64,000 nt of DNA, from the NCBI GenBank assembly GCA_021813265.1, contig JAKALF010000001.1:20731-84730 (forward strand). Reading direction: 5' to 3'. Both the position numbers and the translations under genes were made by a program. Position 1 is the stretch's first letter. Each line of letters starts with the position of its first letter. This DNA is from a bacterium (GTDB lineage Bacteria; Patescibacteriota; Minisyncoccia; UBA6257; GWB1-50-10). The notes beneath the pieces were generated by a model. The model had not been told where the DNA came from and did no database searches. It saw only the letters and a program-made list of their open reading frames with translations. Below, piece after piece: positions 39,762-49,398 of this stretch.

Positions 39762-42151
39762 AAAAATTTATCATTATAGACTCTCACGGATTAATTCATA
39801 GAGCGTTTCACGCCCTTCCTCCCCTTAAGACCCCCGAGGGTCATCCTATAGGAGCAATATACGGTCTCGCGACTATGGTTCTAAAAATCATAACAAAGCA
39901 CCGACCGAACTATATAGTCGCGGCGTTTGATAGACCGGAACCGACGTTTAGAAAAGAAATGTTTGCGGAATATAAAGCCCAGAGACCCGAGGTTCCTCCT
40001 GACCTTATCTCCCAATTCAATGAAGCGAGGAGGTTTTTTGAAGCCATTACCATACCTGTTTGGGAAAAAGCGGGATTTGAAGCGGATGATGTTATAGGAA
40101 CCTTGGTAAAACGTTTTTCAAAAGAACGTGAGTTAGAAACCGTAATTCTCACGGGAGATCTTGATACTCTTCAACTTGTAGGCGGTTCTGTTACGGTAGA
40201 AACGCCACAAAAGGGAACTCAAGAAACCAAGCAATACGACGAATCCGAAGTCCTTAAACGCTTTGGAATATATCCTCAACAACTTATTGACTACAAAGGA
40301 CTCGTAGGAGACGTTTCTGATAATATTCCCGGCGTTCCGGGAATTGGAGCAAAAACAGCGGCAACTATATTAGAAAAATTCAAAACCATTGAAAGCGCCA
40401 TTGAAAAAATAGGAAGCGATCCGATTCTCAAAAAGCTTGATGGGAATGAAAAACAAGCGCTTCTTTCAAAAAATCTCGCGACAATACGCGCCGACGTTCC
40501 CCTATCCATCCCGTCACTCGAGATGTTTTCCTTTAAAGAAATTAACAAAGAAAAACTTTCCTTGTATTTCGAAAGGGTTGGATTTCAGAGTCTTATAAAA
40601 AGATTAGGAAATAACTCCCCAAAAGAAGTTTCTCAAAAATCTTTTTTCAATGAAAACCTGGTAGTTTCTGAAAACGCCGGATTAAAGGAAGAAACACGAA
40701 TCGCTTTTGATTGGAAAGAAATCATAAAAGAAAATCCCGCGTACTCCAAAGAAACGTTATTTGACGTGCGTATAGCGGCCTGGCTTCTCAATCCGGACAG
40801 AAGATTCGATTCCGAAAGAGAGGTGTTTGAAACCTATCTTAAAGACCCTATTGAAAACGCTGAAACAAATTTAAAAAAAGCATATGAAGTTCTTTCTAAA
40901 AAACTCCTAGACGAGGGCCTTATTCCCGTGTTCAAAACCCTAGAAATGCCTCTTCTTGAAATCCTCGGGGAAATGGAAAAAAATGGAATCTTGGTTGATA
41001 AAAAAGATCTTGATCTGTTGCATAAGAAAATTTCGAAAGAAACGGGAGTTCTCGCTGAAAAAATATATAAAGAAGCCGGAGAACGGTTTAATATAAATTC
41101 TCCTCAACAAGTTGCTCGTGTTATATTCGAAAAAATCGGCATAGATTCCAAGAAAAAAACTCCCACGGGAAAGCTGAAAACGGGACGAGGAATACTGGAA
41201 GACTTAAAAACCGAACATCCCATAATCCCCCTTCTTCTAGGATATCGGGAATATTTCAAAATAGATTCCGGCTTTGTTCTTCCTTTAGCTGAACTGGTCG
41301 GAGAAGACGGAAAAATACACACAACGTATCTCCAAACAGGAACCGCGACGGGAAGGATTTCTTCAGAAAAACCCAACCTTCAAAATATTCCTCAAGAATC
41401 TCGCTGGTCGGAAGAGGTAAGGAACGTGTTTAAATCATCTCCTCAAAAAACATTGGTTTCTTTTGATTATTCGCAAATAGAACTTCGTCTCCTTGCTTAT
41501 TTAAGCAAGGACGAAGGCCTTGTGCGCGCGTTTAAAGAAGGGAAAGATATTCACACCTTGACGGCAATGCGGGTTTTTGGAGTTCCCAGTGAATCGGTAA
41601 CTAAAAATATGCGGAGGGTGGGGAAAACGCTCAATTTTGGCGTTATCTATGGAATGGGACCCAGATCCTTCGCGAAAACCAGCGGAGTTTCCGTAGAAGA
41701 AGCGAAAACAATCATTAAAAACTATTTCCAAAACTTTCCTGGAGTAAAGAATTGGCAGAATAAAATTTTAGAAAACGTGAGAAAAAATCATTACGCGGAA
41801 AATATACATGGAAGAAAAAGGTGGTTTAAAACTGAAAAATCGTACGCGGGAGAATTTGAACGGGCGGCTATTAATATGCCCATACAAAGCCTCGGCGCGG
41901 ACACGATTAAAAAAGCTATGATTGAGACAAAGAGAACGCTTCTTAAAAAGGGTTTTTGGGGGAGTGGAGTTAATCTACTACTCACAATACACGATGAATT
42001 GCTCTTTGAAATAAGCGATGATATCCTAAACAAAACAGTTCCTTTAATTAAAGAAATTATGGAGTCTTCCTCAAACATTTCAATCCCTCTTGTGGTGGAA
42101 ATAAAGACCGGAAAACGTTGGGGAAGCATGATTCCGTTTCAAATACTATGA
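39758..42151 (+). CDS. polA: DNA polymerase I
   Basis: A 797-residue PolA. The 5'-3' nuclease (FEN-like) domain covers about 1-290 (FIIIDSHGLIHRAFHALP, DDVIGTLVKRF, ILTGDLDTLQLV, helix-hairpin-helix GVPGIGAKTAATIL). The region that normally holds the 3'-5' exonuclease is reduced and lacks the DxE and other acidic ligands, so proofreading is unlikely. The polymerase domain shows TATGRISSEKPNLQNIP (about 535-551), FDYSQIELRLLAYLS (motif A), RRVGKTLNFGVIYGMG (motif B), and LLTIHDELLFE (motif C). It acts in repair and Okazaki fragment maturation. Start at ATG 39758 by overlap with tsaE. Confidence 0.95.
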   Translation: MKKFIIIDSHGLIHRAFHALPPLKTPEGHPIGAIYGLATMVLKIITKHRPNYIVAAFDRPEPTFRKEMFAEYKAQRPEVPPDLISQFNEARRFFEAITIPVWEKAGFEADDVIGTLVKRFSKERELETVILTGDLDTLQLVGGSVTVETPQKGTQETKQYDESEVLKRFGIYPQQLIDYKGLVGDVSDNIPGVPGIGAKTAATILEKFKTIESAIEKIGSDPILKKLDGNEKQALLSKNLATIRADVPLSIPSLEMFSFKEINKEKLSLYFERVGFQSLIKRLGNNSPKEVSQKSFFNENLVVSENAGLKEETRIAFDWKEIIKENPAYSKETLFDVRIAAWLLNPDRRFDSEREVFETYLKDPIENAETNLKKAYEVLSKKLLDEGLIPVFKTLEMPLLEILGEMEKNGILVDKKDLDLLHKKISKETGVLAEKIYKEAGERFNINSPQQVARVIFEKIGIDSKKKTPTGKLKTGRGILEDLKTEHPIIPLLLGYREYFKIDSGFVLPLAELVGEDGKIHTTYLQTGTATGRISSEKPNLQNIPQESRWSEEVRNVFKSSPQKTLVSFDYSQIELRLLAYLSKDEGLVRAFKEGKDIHTLTAMRVFGVPSESVTKNMRRVGKTLNFGVIYGMGPRSFAKTSGVSVEEAKTIIKNYFQNFPGVKNWQNKILENVRKNHYAENIHGRKRWFKTEKSYAGEFERAAINMPIQSLGADTIKKAMIETKRTLLKKGFWGSGVNLLLTIHDELLFEISDDILNKTVPLIKEIMESSSNISIPLVVEIKTGKRWGSMIPFQIL

Positions 42152-43443
42152 AGAGATTTTTAAAAAACTATTCCCATTATATATGGAGTGAAGAGGTTTC
42201 CTCTTTTTGGGTTCTCCTTGTTATAGAAATCGCGGCCTCTATCGCGCTTCTTATTTTTCCGAAATCAACCATCCTGCTTCTTGGTATTGTTCTTGTATTT
42301 TGTCTTAGCCTGCTCCTGCTTCTTAAAAGCGCTGTCTCGGAAGCTCTCTTTAAGGAACGATCAATGAAGCAAGACAAGGGTTTTTCTTCGCTCATAGAGA
42401 GCCTCGAAGACGCTGTGGTTATCTATGACCAGAACTTTAAGATACTCGCGATTAATAGGGCGACCGAGACGATGTTTGACGTCAAAAAAAACGAGATTGA
42501 AGAATCTTATATATCCCCCGCGTCCATAAAAAACAAGCGCCTTTTTCTTTTAACACAGGTTCTCTTTCCGTCTCTTGCCCCGGGAGCAAAACAGCTATCA
42601 GAAGTGAACGCGTGGCCTAATATCGTAAACCTCTCGTTTGAAAATCCTAGAATGGAGATGACAACAACTTTAAACAGAATTCTTGATGAGCGCGGGGGCG
42701 TTACGGCTTTTATAAAAGTCATAAAAGACAAGACTCACGAAGCTTCGGTTTTATCTTCAAAAAATGAATTTATCGATGTTGCGGCGCATCAACTAAGAAC
42801 CCCTCTGACCGCTATTCATTGGGCAATGGAAAATATCGTAAAGTCCTCAGAAAATAACCCTGAAATCCTAGAAATCGCGAAAGAGGGCCTTAAGGTTTCG
42901 GAGCGCTCGCTTAAAATAACCAACGATCTTTTGGACGCGTCAAAAATAGAAGACGGGAGATTTGGTTACACGTTTAAAGAAACAGACCTAGGACAACTCA
43001 TAGGATCGGTGATAAAAGAAATGAGTCCAATCGCGAAAGAATATGGGGTTGAAATTATAAGCCCCTCCCCCATAAACAATCTTTTAGCGACTCTGGACGA
43101 AAACAGTATTGGTATGGTTCTTTTCAATCTCATTGACAACGCCATAAGATACAACACAAAAAACGGTAGGGTTTTTGTTTCTACTGAAAAAACAGATAAT
43201 AATGTCAGAATTTCTATAAAAGACACGGGGGTTGGTATTCCTGAGAAAGACTTGCCTTATGTGTTTGAAAAACTACACAGAGGATCCAACGTCGTACAGA
43301 TCGAACCAAACGGAACAGGGTTGGGTCTTTATATAGCGAGAAATATCATAAAAAGACATGGTGGTGAAATGGGGGTTGATTCAATAATAAACAGGGGCAC
43401 CACGTTTTGGTTCACAATCCCCACAAACCAAACAAAAGCGTAG
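42148..43443 (+). CDS. Sensor histidine kinase (PAS-HisKA-HATPase)
   Basis: A 431-residue kinase beginning at ATG 42148, overlapping the polA stop by 4 nt. Two membrane helices (about 19-36 and 44-60) precede a PAS-like domain (LIESLEDAVVIYDQNFKILAINRATETMF). The H box is VAAHQLRTPLTAIHWAMEN (His about 216), the N box LFNLIDNAIRYN, G1 DTGVGIPEKDLPYVFEKL and G2 GTGLGLYIARNIIKRHGG. There is no cognate response regulator next to it, so it is an orphan kinase. Its place between polA and ruvC suggests convenience of transcription rather than shared function. Confidence 0.92.
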   Translation: MKRFLKNYSHYIWSEEVSSFWVLLVIEIAASIALLIFPKSTILLLGIVLVFCLSLLLLLKSAVSEALFKERSMKQDKGFSSLIESLEDAVVIYDQNFKILAINRATETMFDVKKNEIEESYISPASIKNKRLFLLTQVLFPSLAPGAKQLSEVNAWPNIVNLSFENPRMEMTTTLNRILDERGGVTAFIKVIKDKTHEASVLSSKNEFIDVAAHQLRTPLTAIHWAMENIVKSSENNPEILEIAKEGLKVSERSLKITNDLLDASKIEDGRFGYTFKETDLGQLIGSVIKEMSPIAKEYGVEIISPSPINNLLATLDENSIGMVLFNLIDNAIRYNTKNGRVFVSTEKTDNNVRISIKDTGVGIPEKDLPYVFEKLHRGSNVVQIEPNGTGLGLYIARNIIKRHGGEMGVDSIINRGTTFWFTIPTNQTKA

Positions 43444-43445
43444 TT

Positions 43446-43922
43446 ATGACTATCATCGGCATAGATCCTGGTTTTGCTAGAGTTGGATACGGAGTTATTC
43501 AAAAAAGAGGCGAACGTATCATATATAGATCGGCCGGAATCATTGAAAGCGCGAACGGATCTTCGTCAGAGCGTGTTTGTTTAATGGAAAAAGAACTTGA
43601 GACTGTTATAAAAAAAGAAAAGCCCTTTTTGGTCGGAGTTGAAAAACTTTTTTTCTCAAAAAACAAAAAAACGGCTCTTTTAGTCGCGGAAGCCCGTGGA
43701 GTTATTATAAACACACTTTTAAAGAAAAATATTCGCGTTCTTGAGCTTTTCCCGTCGGAAGTAAAAATGGGAGTAACGGGAAGTGGAAACGCCTCAAAAC
43801 AAAGCGTGGCTTTTATGGTCTCTAGAATTCTTGGCATAAAAACCGATTTTCTTCTAGACGACGTAACCGACGCTCTCGCCATCGCTATAACCGCGGCAAA
43901 TACGCGATCTTTTGGGGGTTGA
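43446..43922 (+). CDS. ruvC: Holliday junction resolvase RuvC
   Basis: A 158-residue RuvC, the endonuclease that cuts Holliday junctions. Catalytic acidic residues appear in IIGIDPGFARVGYGVI (Asp7), VGVEKLFFSKN (Glu), and DDVTDALAIAITA (two Asp). Length is normal (about 160). The start is ATG 43446 just after the kinase stop. It ends the plus-strand ruvB-tsaE-polA-kinase-ruvC run. Confidence 0.94.
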   Translation: MTIIGIDPGFARVGYGVIQKRGERIIYRSAGIIESANGSSSERVCLMEKELETVIKKEKPFLVGVEKLFFSKNKKTALLVAEARGVIINTLLKKNIRVLELFPSEVKMGVTGSGNASKQSVAFMVSRILGIKTDFLLDDVTDALAIAITAANTRSFGG

Positions 43923-43945
43923 CTTCCTTAAAATCTTGGTTATAC
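43918..43945 (+). promoter_or_regulatory. Promoter for the acidic small gene
   Basis: TTGACT overlapping the ruvC stop (43918-43923), 16-nt spacer, TATACT (43940-43945). Confidence 0.6.
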
Positions 43946-43991
43946 TTTCCTCAATATATAATTTCCGTTGTGCGGAAAAGGTCGTATAGAA

Positions 43992-44180
43992 ATGTTCAAT
44001 ATAACCTTAATAATGAGCATTAAAGAATTAACCAAAACAAAAATGAGGGTTAATGAAGATGGGCTTTCTGAAAATGACGAGGATATAGAGGAAGATTATG
44101 GCTTGGTGGATGAAGAAGAGAATGAGACGGAGAAGCCCCTTGAAAAAGAAGAGTTTGAAGACGAAGAGGAGGGTTATTAG
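43992..44180 (+). CDS. Small highly acidic protein
   Basis: A 62-residue frame from ATG 43992 (other in-frame ATGs at 43968 and 44013). The last 40 residues are almost all Glu, Asp and Asn (NEDGLSENDEDIEEDYG, EEENETEKPLEKEEFEDEEEGY). The first 20 are mixed and basic (IKELTKTKMRV). The acidic tail resembles that of RNA polymerase delta subunits, but the rest of the domain is missing, so I only note the likeness. It has its own promoter and terminator. Confidence 0.6.
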   Translation: MFNITLIMSIKELTKTKMRVNEDGLSENDEDIEEDYGLVDEEENETEKPLEKEEFEDEEEGY

Positions 44181-44198
44181 TATTTTAGGAAAACAACG

Positions 44199-44227
44199 TC
44201 CCATAGCGATATGGGATTTTGTTTTTT
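44199..44227 (+). terminator. Terminator after the acidic gene
   Basis: TCCCATA (44199-44205), loop GCGA, TATGGGA (44210-44216), then TTTTGTTTTTT. Confidence 0.88.
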
Positions 44228-44252
44228 ATGAAAAAACGCTAAAGTTAAAGCG

Positions 44253-46445
44253 ATGGTTATGATCAAAAGAAAAAAAATTTCGTTAAAAAAACAAAAAAAG
44301 AGCGGAAGGGCCGCGTCGCGTTTTTTTATCATTCTCTCGATTTTTTTTGCTCTTCTTATTATATCAACCGCGTATGTTTTAAGTTTTATTCAAAACCTTC
44401 CTTCTCCCGAGCAATTCGCGACAAGACAAATAAGCCAAACTACGAAGATCTACGACAGAACAGGTAAGGTTCTTTTATACGAAATACATGGGGACGAGAA
44501 GAGAACCGTGGTCCCATTCTCTGAAATTCCTGATTATGTGAAAAGAGCGACCCTGGCGGCGGAAGATGCCGCCTTTTACAACGAACCGGCGTTTAATTGG
44601 AGGGGTATTGTACGAGCCATGATCGCTAATATAAAAAGCGGAAGCTTTTCCCAAGGAGGATCCACTATTACCCAACAGTTGGTTAAAAAATCTCTCCTTT
44701 CGTCAGACAAAACCATCACAAGAAAAATAAAGGAGTTGGTTCTTGCTATAGAACTCGAATCAAAATATTCAAAAGACGAGATTCTCTATTATTATCTAAA
44801 CCAGATACCCTATGGATCAAACGCGTATGGGGTAGAAGCCGCGAGTCAGACGTATTTTAACAAATCAGTAAGAGATATAGATGTCGCGGAGGCGGCGATA
44901 CTCGCTTCTCTCATTAAAGCTCCTTCGTATTATTCCCCATGGGGAAATAACGTAAAAGAACTTATAAGCCGACAAAAATATGTTCTTGAAAGAATGCGTT
45001 CTCTGGGATTCATATCAGAAGATCAGTACAATAACGCGGTAAAAGAAAAACTCGAGTTCGCCCCCCAATCTCTTGGTCTCATTAAAGCCCCCCATTTCGC
45101 GCTTATGGTAAAAGACTACCTTATTGGGCGATATGGGGAATACACAGCGCTCCAAGGAGGGTTAAAGGTTGTAACAACGCTCGATATGAATCTTCAAAAC
45201 ATAGCGGAAAAGGTTGTTGAGGATGGCGTAAAAAGGAATAAAGAGCTCTACGGAGGAACCAATGGCGCGTTAGTTGCGGAGGATCCGCGTACGGGCCAGA
45301 TACTTGCTTTTGTGGGATCAAGAAATTATTTTAATGATGAAATAGATGGGAAGTTTAACGTTCCCATCCAGGGATTAAGGCAGCCCGGATCCGCTCTGAA
45401 ACCTTTTGTGTATCTTACAGCCTTTGAAAAAGGATATTCCCCTAAAACGGTTCTTTTTGACGCCAAAACAGAATTTGACACCAGAAACGATCCTCAAAAA
45501 AGCTATCAACCCGAAAACTTTGAAGGAACATTTGTTGGTCCTGTAAAAATGGAAACAGCTCTTGCTCAGTCCATGAATGTTCCTGCGGTTAAAACACTTT
45601 ATCTTGTGGGAATCAATTCCGCGCTTAAAACATTCAACACGTTTGGAATATCAACCCTGAAAGACCCGTCAAGGTATGGTCTTTCTCTCACGCTTGGAGG
45701 AGGAGAAGTAACCATGATGGATCTTATTAAAGCGTATTCCGTTCTCTCACAAGAAGGGGTTTTACATCAACAAAAAATAGTTTTAAGAGTAGAGGATGGA
45801 TTGGGAAATGTGCTTGAAGAATATAACGACGATTCCAAAAGAGTTGTGGACGAACAGAATACGAGAATTATAAATAAAATACTCTCAAGCGCGGATCTGC
45901 GTTCGGGACTTTTTCAATCAAGTCTTTCTATGACAACGTTCCCGGGATACGACGTCGCCCTAAAGACGGGGACAACTCAAGACTATAGAGATGCGTGGGC
46001 TTTTGGGTATACCCCTTCCCTTGTTGTTGGGGTTTGGGCGGGAAATAACAATAATACCCCCATGAAACAACGGGGATCGAGTTTGCTTGCTGCGGTTCCC
46101 ATATGGAACGCGTTTCTTAAAGAAGCCCTCCCCTTGGTCCCCCAGGAATTTTTCAAGGACCCGGAACCTTTAGAACTTTCCAATAAACCGATGATTGGTG
46201 GATATCCTTACTTCTCCCCTGTTATAAATGGAAAATCATATCCTCAAATTCACTCAATTTTATACTATGTAAACAAAAACGATCCTTTGGGGCCGGTACC
46301 GGAAAACCCGTCAGCTGATCCCGAATTCTATAATTGGGAAACAGCCGTTCTTGAGTGGGGGAGAAAAAATATTCCGAATTTCTACGAATACAACCAACCA
46401 CTTCCTAAAAACGTTCCATACACAAGTTCATCATCAAATCCTTAA
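44253..46445 (+). CDS. Class A penicillin-binding protein (PBP1A-like)
   Basis: A 730-residue bifunctional peptidoglycan synthase. One membrane helix (about 24-46). GT51 transglycosylase: ATLAAEDAAFYNEP (catalytic Glu), GGSTITQQLVKK and KIKELVLAIELESKYSKDEIL. Transpeptidase: QPGSALKPFVYL (SxxK, Ser about 377), SMN (SxN) and KTGTTQDYRDAWAFG (KTG). It polymerises glycan strands and cross-links stem peptides. The tail after residue 650 is Pro/Asn/Ser-rich. It is encoded just upstream of dnaN on the opposite strand. Confidence 0.94.
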   Translation: MVMIKRKKISLKKQKKSGRAASRFFIILSIFFALLIISTAYVLSFIQNLPSPEQFATRQISQTTKIYDRTGKVLLYEIHGDEKRTVVPFSEIPDYVKRATLAAEDAAFYNEPAFNWRGIVRAMIANIKSGSFSQGGSTITQQLVKKSLLSSDKTITRKIKELVLAIELESKYSKDEILYYYLNQIPYGSNAYGVEAASQTYFNKSVRDIDVAEAAILASLIKAPSYYSPWGNNVKELISRQKYVLERMRSLGFISEDQYNNAVKEKLEFAPQSLGLIKAPHFALMVKDYLIGRYGEYTALQGGLKVVTTLDMNLQNIAEKVVEDGVKRNKELYGGTNGALVAEDPRTGQILAFVGSRNYFNDEIDGKFNVPIQGLRQPGSALKPFVYLTAFEKGYSPKTVLFDAKTEFDTRNDPQKSYQPENFEGTFVGPVKMETALAQSMNVPAVKTLYLVGINSALKTFNTFGISTLKDPSRYGLSLTLGGGEVTMMDLIKAYSVLSQEGVLHQQKIVLRVEDGLGNVLEEYNDDSKRVVDEQNTRIINKILSSADLRSGLFQSSLSMTTFPGYDVALKTGTTQDYRDAWAFGYTPSLVVGVWAGNNNNTPMKQRGSSLLAAVPIWNAFLKEALPLVPQEFFKDPEPLELSNKPMIGGYPYFSPVINGKSYPQIHSILYYVNKNDPLGPVPENPSADPEFYNWETAVLEWGRKNIPNFYEYNQPLPKNVPYTSSSSNP

Positions 46446-47552
46446 TTATCTCCGTATAGGAACAACGACGTAAACTAGTGATGGGTCTTTTGGGTTTCTT
46501 ATAGCCGCCGGTTTCTCTGAAGAATTAAACCCAAAAACAACATCCTCTGATGAGTGTGTTTTTAATCCATCAGAAATATATTTCCAATTAAAGGTTACGG
46601 AAATACTCGGTCCTTTTAGTTTGATGGGAATTTTGTAGGTATTTTTTCCTAGCGATCCCTCACTTGATTGTATTTCCATGACTTTCTTGTTCTCGCTTAT
46701 TTCAAAATGAATGTCGTTGGTTCTTCCTGAAAACGAGCTGGTTAATTTTATAGCGCTTAAAAGCTCTGATCTGTTAATGATTATTTCTGTTTCGGTTTCT
46801 TTTGGGATAATGGGTTCATAATCGGGAAATCTTCCATCAATAAGTCTTGAAATGATGTTTTTTGTTTTAGTCGAAAAAAGAATCTGATTTTGGTCTATAA
46901 ATATATTTATCTGGCCATCAGAATCGTTTATAACACGCAAAAGTTCCTCGGCGGTATGAAGGGGTAATATAAACGAAACATCATCAAAATTAGATGATAT
47001 AGAGACTGATTGGAAGGTTTTTTCAGCCAAGCGAAAGCTGTCGGTTGCAACAAAAATGAGTTTTCCTTCTTTGTAGCGAATATAAACACCGCTTATCTCC
47101 GGACGAATATCGGAAAATTGTGTCGCTATAATAACGCTCTTTACAGAATTTAAGAAATCAACAGCCTCAATACTAAAGGAATTTTTTGTATTAATCTCTG
47201 GAATTATGGGGAATTCTTTTGGATCGGTTCCTTGAAGAGTTGCTTCATAGTTATCGGTAATAATAAAAAGATTTTCTTCTTTAGCTTCTAATGTAATCCT
47301 TTCTGAATTTAGGTTTTTAATAATTGAACTAAAAACTCCCAAAGGAACTGTTACTCGTCCCTGTTGGGATATTTTTCCGGGACACGTGTGAGAAACAGCC
47401 ATTTCTAGATTAGTCGCGGTTATTATAATCCTCTCCCCTTCGGCTGAGATAAGAATGTTTTTAAGAATCGGAAGATTACCACTTGTAGAAATTGATCGTT
47501 CCACGGAAAAAAGTGCTTCTGCTAAATTATTTTTTAATATAATAAGTTTCAT
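46446..47552 (-). CDS. dnaN: DNA polymerase III beta subunit (sliding clamp)
   Basis: A 368-residue clamp. N-terminal domain MKLIILKNNLAEALFSVERSIS with LPILKNILISAEG, middle TDSFRLAEKTF, and C-terminal PIIPKETETEIIINRSELLSAIKLTSSFSG. It encircles DNA and tethers polymerase. It is adjacent to dnaA on the same strand, with the origin-like gap between them. Its convergent neighbour is the PBP gene, separated by zero bases. Confidence 0.95.
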   Translation of the reverse strand: MKLIILKNNLAEALFSVERSISTSGNLPILKNILISAEGERIIITATNLEMAVSHTCPGKISQQGRVTVPLGVFSSIIKNLNSERITLEAKEENLFIITDNYEATLQGTDPKEFPIIPEINTKNSFSIEAVDFLNSVKSVIIATQFSDIRPEISGVYIRYKEGKLIFVATDSFRLAEKTFQSVSISSNFDDVSFILPLHTAEELLRVINDSDGQINIFIDQNQILFSTKTKNIISRLIDGRFPDYEPIIPKETETEIIINRSELLSAIKLTSSFSGRTNDIHFEISENKKVMEIQSSEGSLGKNTYKIPIKLKGPSISVTFNWKYISDGLKTHSSEDVVFGFNSSEKPAAIRNPKDPSLVYVVVPIRR

Positions 47553-47722
47553 AAGATAATAGTTGTAGTAGAGATGAAATAAATGTGGATAAGGTTAAAA
47601 ACAAGCGAAACAGCGCGTATTTTTAAGATAACAATCTGTGGAAAACAATACTGATAAAGTGTAGAAGAATTTTATTTTTAACATGGAAAGGAAAATTTAA
47701 ACAAGTTATTCACACCCAATAC
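47553..47722. other. oriC: Putative replication origin region (dnaN-dnaA spacer)
   Basis: An AT-rich 170-bp spacer with DnaA-box-like sequences: TGTGGATAA at 47584-47592 (perfect TTATCCACA on the minus strand), TGTGGAAAA at 47637-47645 (one mismatch) and TTATTCACA at 47706-47714 (perfect TTATNCACA). Another box, TGTGTATAA, lies at 49166-49174 beyond dnaA. Such clusters flank dnaA at bacterial origins. Confidence 0.55.
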
Positions 47723-49096
47723 TCATGTTTTATACAAACGCTCTTTAATGAGAAGTAGTTTTTGGTTTAACGACGGGTTTTGGGTTATTTCTTTAGAAAT
47801 TTTTTCATGAGCGTGTATGACGGTTGTGTGATCTCTTTTGCCTAATTTCTCTCCTATGTGTGGATAGGAGAGTTTTAAAACTTCCCTTAAAAGATACATA
47901 ACGACCTGACGGGGCTCAACCACCTCCTGTTTCCTCCCTTTATTAGTAATATCAATTTGGGATATTTCATAGAAATCAGCAACGGTTTTAATAATTTCAT
48001 TTGTGGTAATGTTTTTAGGAGAAACATGGGATGTTTCTTGAATTATTTCATCCAGTTTTTTTTCATCAATTTCCTTGTTTTTATACTGTTCGTAAAAAAC
48101 AACCTTGTTTAACACCCCATCAAGCTCTCTAATGTTTTTTTGAATCTTAGTGGCGATATATTCTAAAGTCTTTTGATTAATAGAAACCCCCTGTTCTATG
48201 CATTTAGTTTTAAGAATAGCAAGACGCATTTCGTAGTCTGGATAGGTGACGTCCGCGATCATTCCACCCTCAAAACGAGAGCGTAAGCGCTCTTCAAGGG
48301 TTGGTATTGCGGCTGGAGCTCTATCAGAAGACATGATAATTTGTTTGTTGTTTTCATAAAGAGCGTTAAAGGTGTAGAAAAACTCAAGCTCGGTTGTTGG
48401 TTTTCCTCCTATGAATTGGATGTCATCTATAATCAAAACATCAATATCGCGGTATTTTTTCTTTATATCCTCCGTCCTTTTATTTCTTACGGCCCAAACA
48501 ACGTCATTTATGAATTTTTCGGAAGTTACATACAAAACCTTACACTTTTTATTATAACGTTCTTTTATAACATTTCCCGCCGCTTGGATAAGATGAGTTT
48601 TTCCCAATCCAACACCGCCGTAAATAAAAAGCGGATTATATTTCTTCCCAACAGTAGAAACAACAGCTTGAATCGCGGCGAACGCGAGTTCATTAGAAGA
48701 TCCCACAACAAACGAATCTAAAGTATATTTTGGGTTAAGATTTGTTTCGGGGTCTATTAGAGACCTTGATAAAGGAAGTTCATCTGGGGGTTTGTTTTCT
48801 TTAACGCCCACTTTTTGTTGTTTTAACACAACAACAGGAGATGATCCGGCTAAAACCGTATAATTTACAGACCTAACAGACCCATCAAAGTTTCTAAGAG
48901 AACCCAAAATAAGTTTGTGGTACCTGTTTTTAACCCACTCTTTAGCAAAGTTATTAGGAAGGCCAACAAGGACAACCCCCTCTTTCTCGCTCTTTTCAAC
49001 CAGCTGGCTGTTTTTTAGCCACGTAAGGAAGTTTGGGCGCGAGACTTGAAGCTCTATTTCTCCTAAAACGTTTTGCCAAAGACTCTCATGTTCCAT
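47723..49096 (-). CDS. dnaA: Chromosomal replication initiator DnaA
   Basis: A 457-residue DnaA. Domain I about 1-85 (LWQNVLGEIELQVSRPNFLTWLKNSQ). Domain III AAA+: YNPLFIYGGVGLGKTHLIQA (Walker A), DVLIIDDIQFIGGKPTTELEFF (Walker B), LEERLRSRFEGGMIADV. Domain IV DNA-binding: VVEPRQVVMYLLREVLKLSYPHIGEKLGKRDHTTVIHAHEKI. It opens oriC. It is divergent from rpmH, and both intergenic regions contain DnaA boxes. Confidence 0.96.
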   Translation of the reverse strand: MEHESLWQNVLGEIELQVSRPNFLTWLKNSQLVEKSEKEGVVLVGLPNNFAKEWVKNRYHKLILGSLRNFDGSVRSVNYTVLAGSSPVVVLKQQKVGVKENKPPDELPLSRSLIDPETNLNPKYTLDSFVVGSSNELAFAAIQAVVSTVGKKYNPLFIYGGVGLGKTHLIQAAGNVIKERYNKKCKVLYVTSEKFINDVVWAVRNKRTEDIKKKYRDIDVLIIDDIQFIGGKPTTELEFFYTFNALYENNKQIIMSSDRAPAAIPTLEERLRSRFEGGMIADVTYPDYEMRLAILKTKCIEQGVSINQKTLEYIATKIQKNIRELDGVLNKVVFYEQYKNKEIDEKKLDEIIQETSHVSPKNITTNEIIKTVADFYEISQIDITNKGRKQEVVEPRQVVMYLLREVLKLSYPHIGEKLGKRDHTTVIHAHEKISKEITQNPSLNQKLLLIKERLYKT

Positions 49097-49252
49097 GGTT
49101 ATTATTATGGTATACGTATTTTAAAACTTTTCAACACCCAATAAATAACCCTTAAAAGAATTAGTTGTGTATAACCAGTTGATAACTATTTTTAAAGAAA
49201 TCTCGAAGACTTGCAAGTCAGTTAATTTACGAGTAGAATAGCAATATAAAAT
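49097..49252. other. dnaA-rpmH divergent spacer with a DnaA box
   Basis: AT-rich 156 bp. Contains TGTGTATAA (49166-49174; TTATACACA on the minus strand, consensus) and a weaker AGTTGATAA nearby. It is part of the likely origin region and should hold promoters for both dnaA and rpmH. Confidence 0.5.
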
Positions 49253-49387
49253 ATGTCGAGAACCTATCAACCTAAAAAGAGAAAAAGAGCGAAAACACAT
49301 GGTTTTTTAGTCAGAAAGAGATCTAAATCAGGCAAGAAGATCGTGAGAAAAAGGAGACAAAAAAACAGGAAACGGTTAACGGTCTAG
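49253..49387 (+). CDS. rpmH: 50S ribosomal protein L34
   Basis: A 44-residue bL34: [20 protein letters not shown] followed by [26 protein letters not shown] basic tail. It is the usual first gene of rpmH-rnpA-yidC-jag next to dnaA. It is too short for many ORF tables. Start ATG 49253; no clear SD. Confidence 0.95.
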   Translation: MSRTYQPKKRKRAKTHGFLVRKRSKSGKKIVRKRRQKNRKRLTV

Positions 49388-49398
49388 TTTTTAAAGAT

